A stretch of 64,000 nucleotides of DNA from Sipunculus nudus. Its lineage: Eukaryota > Annelida > Sipuncula > Golfingiida > Sipunculidae. A model generated the notes under the pieces. That model worked only from the letters and a program-made list of their open reading frames with translations. It made no database searches and was not told where the DNA came from. Within the stretch, counting starts at the first letter, position 1, and every line of letters starts with the position of its first letter. Positions 1-8,217 of the stretch are shown here, piece after piece. The translations under genes were made by a program, and so were the position numbers. The DNA is taken from contig JAPPUL010000089.1 of the NCBI GenBank assembly GCA_026874595.1, forward strand, positions 186,001 to 250,000. The letters are read 5' to 3'.

Positions 1-559
1 AAATAAATTGTATTTTGTCTTTGCAAGAATACCATAGTGCAGAAATATTTATAATAGTATTAATATAAGGTTCAAAATCGCCTTTAAAGATAATATCAGC
101 AAGTGGTAAGTATATTTGGTAGTTAATGGAAGGGAAAGCGCCGCCAACGCCGATAAAAACGTCCTTGCGTTGATGAGCATAAGGGTTAATGCCTGAAGTA
201 GTTAACATTTTGACAAGATTTAGAAAGTCAGATTCATAACTATGCGAGACAAAAATGAGGTTAGCCGAATATAGTCTAAAGTGGTTCTCAGGGGAGAAGA
301 TGGAGTTAGACAAAGGGTCAAAGAAGAACCTGTTGACATGAAAAAGGGGCTGTTTAGCAAAGAGATAAAAGATGCCCTGAAAGCCTAAATTGCTCATACC
401 AAGGTAATAAGAGTTAGGATAAATGACAGCAATTTTAATAGAGTTTTTGTGATAAGCAAAGCAAGCGTCTATATCGATATTGATTTCTTTGGGTTTGGCA
501 TTGTTATATTTTTGATAATTGGGACGAATAGAGCTAATCCTCCAGCGAGCAAAATACAA
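1..559 (-). CDS. Radical SAM family protein, N-terminal part (runs off the window)
   Basis: This is an open minus-strand frame of about 186 codons with no stop before the window edge. Visible blocks are YPNSYYLGMSNLGFQG, VNRFFFDP, SHSYESDFLNLVKML, IGVGGAFPSIN and IIFKGDFEPYI. This is the layout of the B12-binding-like N-terminal domain that precedes the radical SAM barrel in YgiQ-like or TIGR03960-like proteins. The CxxxCxxC cluster motif would lie beyond position 1. I place the start at a TTG (557-559), just before a basic RWRISSIRP block; an in-frame TAG lies 12 bases further upstream and I see no good Shine-Dalgarno, so the start is uncertain. The substrate is unknown. It is divergent from the TSUP permease gene. 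Confidence 0.72.
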   Translation of the reverse strand, partial: MYFARWRISSIRPNYQKYNNAKPKEINIDIDACFAYHKNSIKIAVIYPNSYYLGMSNLGFQGIFYLFAKQPLFHVNRFFFDPLSNSIFSPENHFRLYSANLIFVSHSYESDFLNLVKMLTTSGINPYAHQRKDVFIGVGGAFPSINYQIYLPLADIIFKGDFEPYINTIINISALWYSCKDKIQFI

Positions 560-781
560 TATGGTATAAAACTACATAATATAAAGCATCCTATATAAAG
601 TACACTATAAGTGTAAAAAAAGTTACATATAAAGTAAAAGTTTTTATATATGCGAGTAAATATTGAATAAATTTAAATGGGTTTATATGGTTGTGAAATA
701 TTAATTAAGCTGTTAGTGCTAAACTATCTATAGTAGATATAATTATGTAGAAAGATAAGTTAGGAGAATAAGGAAGCAATT
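560..781. promoter_or_regulatory. Divergent intergenic region with candidate -10 element
   Basis: This AT-rich spacer separates the radical SAM gene (minus) from the TSUP gene (plus). A TATAAT hexamer lies at 738-743, about 40 bases before the plus-strand ATG, but there is no convincing -35 at 17 bases. A GGAG-type ribosome site precedes the ATG at 782. No open frame of note is seen. Confidence 0.35.
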
Positions 782-1741
782 ATGAAATTGGGAATAAAAG
801 TTGTAGTTATGATACTTTTGATGGGACTTGTCATTTTGGTAGAATTGGCATATGGGAATGAAACGTTATTATTGTTAGGGGAAAGCGGTCCTAAATTAGT
901 GTGGTGGGAGTGGTCCTTGATGCTATTCTTATTTACATCAGTTCTTGGAGCAGTAGCGATATTATCGGGGCTTGGAGGAGGGGTATTATACGTACCTATC
1001 GTATCTAGTATATTTCCCTTTCATTTAGATTTCGTAAGGGGAGCAGGCTTATTCGTAGCGTTATCAGGAGCACTATCAGCGAGTCCTGGATTACTAAAGA
1101 AGGGACTTGCAAATATAAGGGTAGCCTTACCGATGGCGGTGGTATCGTCTTTGTCGTCTATATTTGGAGCGGAGGTGGGTCTTGCCCTCCCAAGCTACGT
1201 AATACAGATAATCCTAGGTTTCATAATATTGGGGATAGTGGTATTAATGTTCATATCTAAAAAATCGGATTTCCCTGAAGTTTTAAAAAGCGATAAATTA
1301 TCGAAGAAGTTAAAGATATATGGAAGATATTATGATGAGAGTTTGGGTAAGGAGATAAGCTGGAGGGTGCATCGAACTCCGCAAGCATTAATATTATTTG
1401 TATTTATAGGGTTCATGGCAGGGATGTTTGGTCTTGGAGCGGGCTGGGCGAACGTTCCGGTATTAAATCAGGTATTGGGCGTTCCACTTAAGGTATCAGC
1501 AGCAAGTAGTATATTGATTTTGGCGATAACGGACACAGCAGCAGCCTGGGTATATTTATTGAAAGGAGCAGAGCTTGTGTTAATAACAGTTCCTTCGGTA
1601 GTGGGAATGATGTTGGGAGCGCGATTAGGGGTTAAATTGCTGTCTAAGTCAAAACCGATGGTAGTTAAATGGGTTGTAATAATCTTTCTAAGCGTAGCAG
1701 GAGTTAGGTCGTTACTTAAAGGTTTTGGGATATGGGACTAA
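782..1741 (+). CDS. TSUP (TauE/SafE) family membrane transporter
   Basis: This is a 319-residue polytopic inner-membrane protein with about eight hydrophobic segments in two halves. Each half carries the glycine-rich family motif: LSGLGGGVLYVPI near residue 62 and MFGLGAGWANVPVLNQ near residue 220. The halves are joined by a charged loop around residues 158-205. TSUP members export or import sulfite, sulfoacetate or related organosulfur anions; the substrate here cannot be told. It is followed after a tandem-repeat spacer by a small three-TM protein, an arrangement seen for other TSUP genes, so the two may work together. Confidence 0.85.
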   Translation: MKLGIKVVVMILLMGLVILVELAYGNETLLLLGESGPKLVWWEWSLMLFLFTSVLGAVAILSGLGGGVLYVPIVSSIFPFHLDFVRGAGLFVALSGALSASPGLLKKGLANIRVALPMAVVSSLSSIFGAEVGLALPSYVIQIILGFIILGIVVLMFISKKSDFPEVLKSDKLSKKLKIYGRYYDESLGKEISWRVHRTPQALILFVFIGFMAGMFGLGAGWANVPVLNQVLGVPLKVSAASSILILAITDTAAAWVYLLKGAELVLITVPSVVGMMLGARLGVKLLSKSKPMVVKWVVIIFLSVAGVRSLLKGFGIWD

Positions 1742-1767
1742 TTATATTATAGGGACATGGTATTTTG

Positions 1768-1880
1768 TTAAGGGAGACTTTTGTTAAGGGAGACTTTTGT
1801 TAAGGGAGACTTTTATTAAGGGAGACTTTTGTTAAGGGAGACTTTTGTTAAGGGAGACTTTTGTTAAGGGAGACTTTATG
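1768..1880 (+). repeat. Seven-copy 16-bp tandem repeat ending on a start codon
   Basis: The unit TTAAGGGAGACTTTTG repeats head to tail at 1768, 1784, 1800 (last base A), 1816, 1832, 1848 and 1864. The last copy ends TTTATG and supplies the ATG of the next gene. Each unit holds an AAGGGAG Shine-Dalgarno-like core 4-5 bases before a TTG or the final ATG. Because 16 is not a multiple of 3, initiation at upstream TTGs falls in all three frames. Confidence 0.95.
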
Positions 1881-2294
1881 GAAGAGAAGGAAATAACTAA
1901 AGGCTTTGTATCGGAAGAAAATATAAGGCTAAGTAAGATAATGTCGGTAATATCGGTTGTAGGGATATTGTTTTTGGTGGTAAGTTTTTTTGTATATGTA
2001 TTAGGTTTGGCACCCTCATTTGTATCTCCTGATGAGGTATCAAAGCATTGGGGAAGCGGGTTAAGAGAATATATATATAAAACACATAGTCCAACGGGTT
2101 GGGATTGGATATATTTGCTTTTGTATGGTGATATGATAGCTTTTTTAAGCTTGGCCTTTTTGTCATTAGTAGCAATTATTGCGTTGATGCTGTTACTTCC
2201 GTATTATATAAAGAAACGAGATAATTATTTATATATAGTAATATTAGAGATAATAATCTTGGTATTAGCAGCAAGCGGAGTGGTGAGCGGTTAA
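1878..2294 (+). CDS. Small membrane protein downstream of TSUP permease
   Basis: This 138-residue protein has three hydrophobic segments (about residues 18-40, 78-103 and 115-135), with a loop between the first two containing PDEVSKHWG and GWDW. I chose the ATG at 1878, 5 bases after a GGGAG motif, rather than an in-frame TTG in the repeat array at 1845. It may belong to the DUF1634-like small proteins often next to TauE/SafE transporters, but the match is only by topology and context. Its stop overlaps the convergent HAD phosphatase gene by 4 bases. Confidence 0.7.
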   Translation: MEEKEITKGFVSEENIRLSKIMSVISVVGILFLVVSFFVYVLGLAPSFVSPDEVSKHWGSGLREYIYKTHSPTGWDWIYLLLYGDMIAFLSLAFLSLVAIIALMLLLPYYIKKRDNYLYIVILEIIILVLAASGVVSG

Positions 2295-2941
2295 GAGGAG
2301 ACAATATTAATGATTTCGGCAAAAGAGTTAATGTAGAAGTCAGGTTTAATGTGCTTAAGGTGCCCAAAGCCATAGCGAGCAAAACAGCTTTTAGTCAGTG
2401 CACTTTCGGCAGCCTTTATATCAGCAAATGAATCTCCAACCATTATAGCGTCTTGAGCCTTAATATTTAATTGTTGCAAAGCAGTTAAAATAGGTTTAGG
2501 ATTCGGCTTTCTATAATCTATGGTATCTCCGCAGATAACGGAACTAAAGAATTGTTTTAAATTCAGAGAATCTATTATGGGGATAGTAAAGGAAGAAGAT
2601 TTGTTAGTAACGATAGCTTTTTTGAGATGGGACAATTTGCCTAAAGTGTTTATAACATCCTTGTAACAAGCAGTTTTATTAACCATATTGTTTTTGTAAA
2701 TGTAAGAAAAAGTAGAGATAGCCTCATCAAAATGGCTATTAACATTGTGCTTTCCAACTGACTTAGAAAGGCTTTTAACTATTAGGTTAGAAACTCCCTG
2801 CCCAATGTAATTATAAATAGTATTAAGCGGCAAGGTATTAAGCTTTAGTTTTTGTAAAGTTAGATTAACGGAGTTAGCAATATCGTCTTTAGAATCAATA
2901 AGAGTGCCATCGAGGTCAAAGATAATAGCCTTAAATTGCAC
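2291..2941 (-). CDS. gph: HAD-family hydrolase, phosphoglycolate phosphatase-like
   Basis: This is a 216-residue cytosolic HAD phosphatase. Motif I is FDLDGTLID at residues 9-17, with both catalytic aspartates. A helical cap follows, then motif II (VTNKSS near 114), the motif III lysine in DYRKPNPKP (about 144-152) and motif IV MVGDSFADIKAA (about 168-179). This order is typical of Gph/PpaX-type phosphatases that remove phosphate from 2-phosphoglycolate or similar small substrates. Specificity is inferred, not proven. It lies 27 bases downstream of a small lipoprotein gene on the same strand and is probably co-transcribed with it. Confidence 0.82.
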   Translation of the reverse strand: MQFKAIIFDLDGTLIDSKDDIANSVNLTLQKLKLNTLPLNTIYNYIGQGVSNLIVKSLSKSVGKHNVNSHFDEAISTFSYIYKNNMVNKTACYKDVINTLGKLSHLKKAIVTNKSSSFTIPIIDSLNLKQFFSSVICGDTIDYRKPNPKPILTALQQLNIKAQDAIMVGDSFADIKAAESALTKSCFARYGFGHLKHIKPDFYINSFAEIINIVSS

Positions 2942-2968
2942 GAAAAGAAAAGCTCCTATAGGATTAAC

Positions 2969-3409
2969 TTAATCACTCTCAATATAACTACTACGTTTAT
3001 AAGGTTTTCCACTATCAATTTTACGAATTAATTTAATGGAAAGGGTACGTGCCTGTTTAGGGATAGAATAATTGGTAAGGACTTTAATAAAGGCCTGGCG
3101 CGCAAGTTTATAATCTTTAGCAAGATAGTAAGAGACTCCAATTTCATACTGAGCCCAAGCAGCATTATAAGTATACTTAGGGAATTTCTTGATAAGTATT
3201 TCAAAACAGTTGATGGCAGTATAATATTCATTGTTGAAGAAATAGTCTCTACATTTGTCAAGCATTGCGTCCGGATTTTTGAGTTGAGCCTTAGTGAGTT
3301 TTGGAGTGTAACAAGAAATAGATGCGATAGAGACACAGGCAAGGAGTATTAAAATATAAATAGAAGGTTTAAGTTTAGTTGCAACGGAGATAATATTATT
3401 TAAAAGCAT
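2969..3409 (-). CDS. Small TPR lipoprotein, BamD/YfiO-like
   Basis: This is a 146-residue predicted lipoprotein. A hydrophobic signal (residues 17-32) ends in the lipobox-like IASISC, with the acylated Cys at about 32. The rest is helical with two TPR-like repeats (about residues 50-115: YFFNNEYYTAINCFEILIKKFP, split here only by description, and AAWAQYEIGVSYYLAKDY). BamD, an outer-membrane assembly lipoprotein, is built of such repeats but is about 240 residues, so this is a short relative or another TPR lipoprotein. I see no strong Shine-Dalgarno; a slightly later start is possible but would shorten the signal peptide. Confidence 0.65.
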   Translation of the reverse strand: MLLNNIISVATKLKPSIYILILLACVSIASISCYTPKLTKAQLKNPDAMLDKCRDYFFNNEYYTAINCFEILIKKFPKYTYNAAWAQYEIGVSYYLAKDYKLARQAFIKVLTNYSIPKQARTLSIKLIRKIDSGKPYKRSSYIESD

Positions 3410-3668
3410 ATAAGTTCTCGTAGTTTTTAAAGAAAAGATAAAGTTAATAAAGCTATAAATATGTTAAATTCAAAGTGACTATAAACGGGAATATCCCAAG
3501 CCTAAATTATATATATAATGGACGGTAAATATAAAAAAAAAATGTAGTTTAGGATAAAAAATAGATAAAAAAATCGAAATAAAAGCTAATTGCTTAAAAT
3601 TGAGTATGCTTATGTAAGATTAGTTTTATAGAGTATAAAAAAAGATGTTAAGGAGGGAAAAGCTTGCC

Positions 3669-4112
3669 TTGAAAAAGATATTAGTAATACACGGTCCAAA
3701 TTTGAATTTACTAGGTAGTCGAGAAGTAGAAATATATGGGAAGGAGAGCTTGGAAGATGTAAATGTCGAATTACGCCGGAAAGTGGAGGAGACAGGAGAT
3801 TGTGAGGTTTTAATATACAGCACAAACCATGAAGGAAAGATAATAGATTTTCTTCAGATAGAGGGTAGGAGGGGCGATGGTCTTATAATTAATCCAGGAG
3901 GCTACACACACACATCGGTAGCGATAAGAGATGCAATACAAGCGCGAGAGTTAATAACAGTGGAAGTACATATATCAAATATATACAAGCGCGAAAGTTT
4001 TCGTAAAAAGTCCTACTACCATGACATATCAGAAGGGGTGATAACTGGGTTAGGCATAAAAGGATACTACTATGCTCTAGATTATCTAATAGAGAGATTA
4101 AAAAGAGATTAA
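3669..4112 (+). CDS. aroQ: 3-dehydroquinate dehydratase, type II
   Basis: This enzyme converts 3-dehydroquinate to 3-dehydroshikimate in the shikimate pathway; aroB, the preceding step, is at 30531-31646. Family motifs include IHGPNLNLLGSRE near the N-terminus with the catalytic Tyr at YGKES, the STNHEGKIIDFLQ block, IINPGGYTHTS and the catalytic His in VEVHISN. I chose the TTG at 3669: an AAGGAGGG ribosome site lies at 3650-3657, and this start gives the usual 147 residues beginning directly with MKKILVIHG. The ATG at 3645 would lie upstream of that site. The stop codon falls inside a purine-rich tandem repeat. Confidence 0.93.
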   Translation: MKKILVIHGPNLNLLGSREVEIYGKESLEDVNVELRRKVEETGDCEVLIYSTNHEGKIIDFLQIEGRRGDGLIINPGGYTHTSVAIRDAIQARELITVEVHISNIYKRESFRKKSYYHDISEGVITGLGIKGYYYALDYLIERLKRD

Positions 4113-4137
4113 AAAGAGATTAAAAAAGAGATTAAAG
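4093..4137 (+). repeat. 11-bp tandem repeat across the aroQ stop codon
   Basis: About four copies of AGAGATTAAAA run from inside the last codons of aroQ (ERLKRD, stop TAA) into the spacer. The repeat itself supplies the stop. Upstream of efp, at 4275-4312, there is a separate AATAAAAGGCT repeat of two to three units. Confidence 0.85.
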
Positions 4138-4207
4138 AAGAGCGATTAGATAATTTAGATAATAAGGGCTAAGAAATAAAAGGATTAATTAATTAAGGTA
4201 GAGTAGC

Positions 4208-4234
4208 TTGACAAAACTAAATCTATTATATAAG
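4208..4234 (+). promoter_or_regulatory. Candidate sigma-70-type promoter before efp
   Basis: TTGACA at 4208-4213 is followed, 15 bases later, by TATAAG at 4229-4234. The spacing is short but usable. It sits 110 bases upstream of the efp GTG start and could drive the efp-accB-accC group. Confidence 0.4.
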
Positions 4235-4344
4235 GTTAACGTAGGCTCAAGATAGAAATAAAGCCAGGCCGGAATAAAAGGCTAATAAATAAAAGGCTAA
4301 TAAATAAAAAGTAAAAACTAAAAGAAAAGCTAGGGTAAAAGAAA

Positions 4345-4911
4345 GTGAGGAATGCAAATGATTTTCGAAGAGGGCAAGTATTAAGATTAGATAATAAATT
4401 ATACATGGTAAATGAGCATCAACATACAAAGCCAGGCAAAGGGGGAGCATTTGTAAAGATGCGACTTAAACAACTTGATAAAGAAGTGCAGGTAGAAAAG
4501 ACCTTTCGTCCTGATGAGAAGGTGGAGGATGTATATATAAGCCGTAGGAGCTATCAATATTTGTATAAATCTGGAGGCAGTTATATATTTATGGATCTAG
4601 AGACATATGAACAAGAAGGTGTAGGGAATGAAGTATTGGGCTTGGGCGTAAATTTTTTAAAAGAGGGTTTAGAGGTTGAATGCGAAATACTAGAGGGTGA
4701 AATACTAGGAGTAATATTACCGATGTTTGTTTATATGGAAGTAAAGAAAGCGGAAGTAGCTTTAAGGGGAGATACAGTAGGGGGGGCAACGAAGCCTGCG
4801 GAGTTAGAAACTGGTTATAGATTGCGCGTACCACTATTTATAAATGAAGGAGATATATTAAAGATAGATACAAGAAGCGGAGAATATGTATCTAGGGAAA
4901 AGGGGCAGTAG
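4345..4911 (+). CDS. efp: Translation elongation factor P
   Basis: EF-P binds between the ribosomal P and E sites and relieves stalling at polyproline stretches. The 188-residue product has the KOW-like N-terminal domain with the tip loop HTKPGKGGAF, whose central Lys is the usual post-translationally modified residue. OB domains follow, ending in the conserved LRVPLFINEGDILKIDTRSGEYV signature. The start is GTG. It lies upstream of accB and accC, a neighbourhood common in bacteria, though spacers of 161 and 97 bases separate the genes. Confidence 0.95.
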   Translation: MRNANDFRRGQVLRLDNKLYMVNEHQHTKPGKGGAFVKMRLKQLDKEVQVEKTFRPDEKVEDVYISRRSYQYLYKSGGSYIFMDLETYEQEGVGNEVLGLGVNFLKEGLEVECEILEGEILGVILPMFVYMEVKKAEVALRGDTVGGATKPAELETGYRLRVPLFINEGDILKIDTRSGEYVSREKGQ

Positions 4912-4914
4912 GGA

Positions 4915-4940
4915 GTGTAGGAGGTGTAGGAGGTGTAGGG
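4915..4940 (+). repeat. Short GAGGTGTAG tandem repeat
   Basis: Immediately after the efp stop come one partial and two full 9-bp units (GAGTGTAG, GAGGTGTAG, GAGGTGTAG), then purine-rich sequence to the accB start. No function is apparent; each unit contains a GGAGG-like core. Confidence 0.6.
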
Positions 4941-5072
4941 AGAGGGGAAGGATAAAGGGAGGGATAGTGGGCAAGTAATAGATGGGCAAGTAAATGGTAA
5001 GAGGTCTATAAGGGGGATAAGAGAAGGCTAGGAGAGGGATATTATATGTAAGAGGACTATTATTAATAGATT

Positions 5073-5519
5073 ATGGAAACAAAATTACTTGATAACATAT
5101 TGAAAGCATTTATAGGAACGAGAGCGGAGTATATGAAGATAAGCGAAGATGGATTAAAGCTTGAGGTAAGAAAGCGACGCGGAACGGTAGATAAGTATGG
5201 TGCTCAGGGGCAGGCGACAAGTTTTAATAAGGAGATGGTTAAGCCGGTTAAGAAGCAAAAAGGAGAAGATAAGAAAACTTTTCATGATGTTAAATCGGAA
5301 TATGTAGGCTTTGTCCAAAGGCGGGAATCGGGGCAAGCTATAACTATAGTAAAACTTCGTGAGGTAGTAGAGAAGGGTCAGCTACTAGCCTATGTAAACT
5401 CTATGAATATAAGATATGAAGTATTATCAGATATAAAAGGGAAGATAGTTGAGGTATTGGTAGAGGACATGCAGGCAGTAGAATATAGCCAACCCTTGTT
5501 TCGGTTAAAGCCGGTTTAA
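5073..5519 (+). CDS. accB: AccB-like biotin carboxyl carrier homologue lacking the biotinylation lysine
   Basis: This 148-residue protein lies directly before accC. Residues 75-148 form the biotinyl/lipoyl beta-barrel: a P-x-x-G-type region at SEYVGFVQRRE, then VVEKGQLLAYV, and the C-terminal EVLVEDMQAVEYSQPLF, which matches BCCP closely. Where BCCP has EAMKM, with Lys carrying biotin, this protein reads NSMNI: the codon at 5406-5408 is AAT (Asn112). Neighbouring residues have drifted too, so a single sequencing error is unlikely. By family knowledge it could not be biotinylated here. It may be a structural or regulatory partner of AccC, or a decayed copy with a functional carrier elsewhere. 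The frame is intact. Confidence 0.85.
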   Translation: METKLLDNILKAFIGTRAEYMKISEDGLKLEVRKRRGTVDKYGAQGQATSFNKEMVKPVKKQKGEDKKTFHDVKSEYVGFVQRRESGQAITIVKLREVVEKGQLLAYVNSMNIRYEVLSDIKGKIVEVLVEDMQAVEYSQPLFRLKPV

Positions 5520-5616
5520 AAGAAAGGCGATGTAAAAAAGTAGTAGACTAAAAGGCGCCCAAACGAGATTACAAAAATCTAAAGACAAAAACAAAGGATA
5601 GATAAGGGATGACAAG

Positions 5617-6969
5617 ATGATAAAGAAAGTGTTAGTAGCAAATCGAGGAGAGATAGCGCTTCGGGTGATAAGAGCCTGTCGAGAACTAGGCATTCAGACG
5701 GTAGCAGTGCACTCAACGGCAGATGAGTTTTCATTACACCGTCGTTTTGCAGATGAGGATGTATGCATAGGCCCCTCAGACGGCCGACAATCATACTTAC
5801 ACATACCAAGTATAATAAGCGCATGTGAGGTAAGTGGAGCAGATGCAATACATCCTGGTTATGGTTTTCTATCAGAAAACAGCAAGTTTTCACAAATATG
5901 CAAAGACAATGACATTTTATTTATAGGTCCCTCCTCCTGGGTGATAGAAAACATGGGAGATAAAGTTCGGGCAAGGCGTATAATGGACAAAGCGGGTGTG
6001 CCAATAATTCCAGGTTCAAACGTAGTTGAAAATATAAGCGAAGCTAAAAAGGTAGTAAAAGAAATAAGGTATCCGGTTATAATAAAAGCGTCAGCAGGTG
6101 GAGGAGGTAAGGGCATGCGCGTGGTACGAGTACCCTCAGAGCTTGAAAATGCTTTTAATCTAGCCCGCAGCGAAGCAGAGAAGTCATTTAACAATCCGGA
6201 TGTATACATAGAGAAATATTTTGAAGATGCGCATCATATAGAAGTACAGCTTTTATCAGATAAGCATAACAATATAATACATTTATGGGAAAGAGACTGT
6301 TCAATACAAAGGCGACATCAAAAGATGATAGAAGAGGCGCCATCGCAGTTGCTAAATAACAAAATGAGGAAGCGAATAAGCGAGGCGGCAATAAAAGGAG
6401 CAAAAGCAGTAGATTATGTAGGGGTGGGAACGATTGAATTTTTAGTAGACGATAAGCTAAACTTTTATTTTGTAGAGATGAATACAAGGATACAAGTAGA
6501 ACATCCTATAACAGAGGAGATAACGCGTGTAGATTTATTAAAGGAGCAAATAAAAGCGCATATTGGACAAAAGCTTACTTACAAACAAAGCGAGATAATA
6601 ATAAACGGCCACGCAATAGAGTGTAGAATAAACGCAGAAGATCCTTATAATAATTTCATGCCATCAGTAGGCAAAATAAAGTCTTATAATGTACCTGGAG
6701 GTTTTGGAGTTAGAGTAGACAGTCATGCCTATACAGAATATGATATTCCGCCTTACTATGACTCACTGCTTGGCAAGTTAATAGTCTGGGGGCGGGACAG
6801 GAGCGAAGCAATAAGCCGTATGAGTCGTTGTCTTGATGAGTTCATAGTGGAGGGGGTTGAAACGACGATACCATTTCACAGAGCAGTAATGCGAAGCAAA
6901 CCGTTTGTCGAGGGGAGTTATAATACAAATTTTGTAAATAATGTTGTAATAAACTTGGAAACTAAATAA
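5617..6969 (+). CDS. accC: Biotin carboxylase subunit of acetyl-CoA carboxylase
   Basis: AccC carboxylates carrier-bound biotin with ATP and bicarbonate. The 450-residue protein has the usual three domains: an N-terminal Rossmann-like fold starting KKVLVANRGEIALRVIRA; the ATP-grasp with glycine loop KASAGGGGKGMR, HHIEVQLL, ERDCSIQRRHQKMIEEAP and the catalytic EMNTRIQVEH; then the C-terminal domain with RINAEDP and PPYYDSLLGKLIVWG. All key residues appear present. Its immediate partner AccB lacks the biotin lysine, so AccC must use another carrier or serve another biotin enzyme. Confidence 0.95.
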   Translation: MIKKVLVANRGEIALRVIRACRELGIQTVAVHSTADEFSLHRRFADEDVCIGPSDGRQSYLHIPSIISACEVSGADAIHPGYGFLSENSKFSQICKDNDILFIGPSSWVIENMGDKVRARRIMDKAGVPIIPGSNVVENISEAKKVVKEIRYPVIIKASAGGGGKGMRVVRVPSELENAFNLARSEAEKSFNNPDVYIEKYFEDAHHIEVQLLSDKHNNIIHLWERDCSIQRRHQKMIEEAPSQLLNNKMRKRISEAAIKGAKAVDYVGVGTIEFLVDDKLNFYFVEMNTRIQVEHPITEEITRVDLLKEQIKAHIGQKLTYKQSEIIINGHAIECRINAEDPYNNFMPSVGKIKSYNVPGGFGVRVDSHAYTEYDIPPYYDSLLGKLIVWGRDRSEAISRMSRCLDEFIVEGVETTIPFHRAVMRSKPFVEGSYNTNFVNNVVINLETK

Positions 6970-7011
6970 ACTATAAGCGGAAGTAAGCAAGCAAGTAAAT
7001 GGAGAGAGTTA

Positions 7012-7962
7012 ATGAGTAAAAAAGTAGGCTATGTAAGTCATCCAATATATCTTGAACATGACACAGGGCGGCATCCAGAACGCAGTGAACGGCTTGTAGC
7101 AATAGACAGGAAACTAAAAAGAGCAGGAGTGCTTGAAAAGCTTGTAAGTATAAAAGCCTACGCGGCGGGGCAAGAGGCAATAGAATTAGTACATAAGAAA
7201 GAGCATATAAAAAGAGTTAAGCTTGCAAGCGAAGGAGGAGATAATACTTTGGGTACACCTGATTGTGTTATGAGTAACAAGACATACGAGGTGTCGCTTT
7301 GGTCGGCGGGAGGAGTACTTGCAGCAATAGACGAAGTAATTTCATCTAGCGAGATATCACAAGTATTTTGTGCAGTACGTCCCCCTGGACATCATGCAGA
7401 AGAAGGTCTTGCAATGGGCTTTTGTTTTTTTAATAATATAGCAATAGGGGCAAGATATTTAAAAAAGAAGTATAAGGTAGATAAAATATTTATATTAGAT
7501 TGGGACGTACATCATGGTAATGGGACACAACATATCTTCGAAGAAGATGAAAGTATATATTATGCAAGTATCCATGAAGATCCAAGGTATTGCTATCCGG
7601 GCACAGGGTATGCGCAAGAGGATGGTATAGGTGCTGGTAGGGGCTACACATTAAATTGTCCGATGCTGCCGATGAGTAAAGAGAGAGACTACCTAGAAGA
7701 GTATAAATCAAAGATATTACCGGCAATAGAAGGATTCAAGCCTGATATAATATTAGTATCGGCAGGATTTGATGCACATAAGGATGATCCGCTAGCAAAT
7801 CTTAATTTAACAGAAGAGGGGTATAAAGAGCTAACGGAAGGGCTTTTAGAGGTATCGCAAGCAGTTTGTGCAGGACGAATAGTATCGGTTTTGGAGGGAG
7901 GATATAATTTACTGGCGTTAGGAAATAGCATATCCGAGCATATAAAAGTACTTATGAAGTGA
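7012..7962 (+). CDS. Histone deacetylase-family amidohydrolase
   Basis: This 316-residue zinc amidohydrolase belongs to the arginase-deacetylase fold. Hallmarks are the N-terminal HDTGRHPERSERL, the active-site RPPGHHAEEGLAMGFCFFNN with the tandem His, the metal-binding ILDWDVHHGNGTQHIF, SAGFDAHKDDPL with the third metal Asp, and LEGGYN. The Tyr or His completing the transition-state pocket is not assigned. Bacterial members deacetylate acetylpolyamines, acetoin-pathway proteins or small acetylated metabolites; the substrate cannot be told here. It follows accC by 42 bases and could be co-transcribed. Confidence 0.9.
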   Translation: MSKKVGYVSHPIYLEHDTGRHPERSERLVAIDRKLKRAGVLEKLVSIKAYAAGQEAIELVHKKEHIKRVKLASEGGDNTLGTPDCVMSNKTYEVSLWSAGGVLAAIDEVISSSEISQVFCAVRPPGHHAEEGLAMGFCFFNNIAIGARYLKKKYKVDKIFILDWDVHHGNGTQHIFEEDESIYYASIHEDPRYCYPGTGYAQEDGIGAGRGYTLNCPMLPMSKERDYLEEYKSKILPAIEGFKPDIILVSAGFDAHKDDPLANLNLTEEGYKELTEGLLEVSQAVCAGRIVSVLEGGYNLLALGNSISEHIKVLMK

Positions 7963-8217
7963 GATGGTATTAAAAAAAATAATAATAAATAAAGACAATG
8001 TCGATTAAGATAAAAGAGTAAGCGATCTATATATGATAGAGCTTATAAAATAAATAAAGGCTTTATGTGATTATATCTTGCTTATTAGTGTATGGGAAAA
8101 AAAGGCATATGATTTAGTATAAATCATGGTTATAATGATCTAGAAGATTGACGTAAAAGAGTTTTGGAAAAAAGATAGTGATAAAAATCTAATAGAAAAA
8201 AGACAAGGGAAAGGCAA
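7963..8217. other. Intergenic region without recognisable content
   Basis: This is 255 bases of AT-rich sequence. I find no open frame, hairpin terminator or clear promoter pair; an AAGGGAAAGG ribosome site lies at its end before the next ATG. Confidence 0.5.

Noticed and set aside
1845-1877. TTG start at 1845 for the small membrane protein
   Set aside because: It would place translated repeat sequence before the protein; the ATG at 1878 has the best-spaced ribosome site.
1768-1880. CRISPR array
   Set aside because: The repeats are only 16 bp, abut without spacers, and there are no cas genes in the window.
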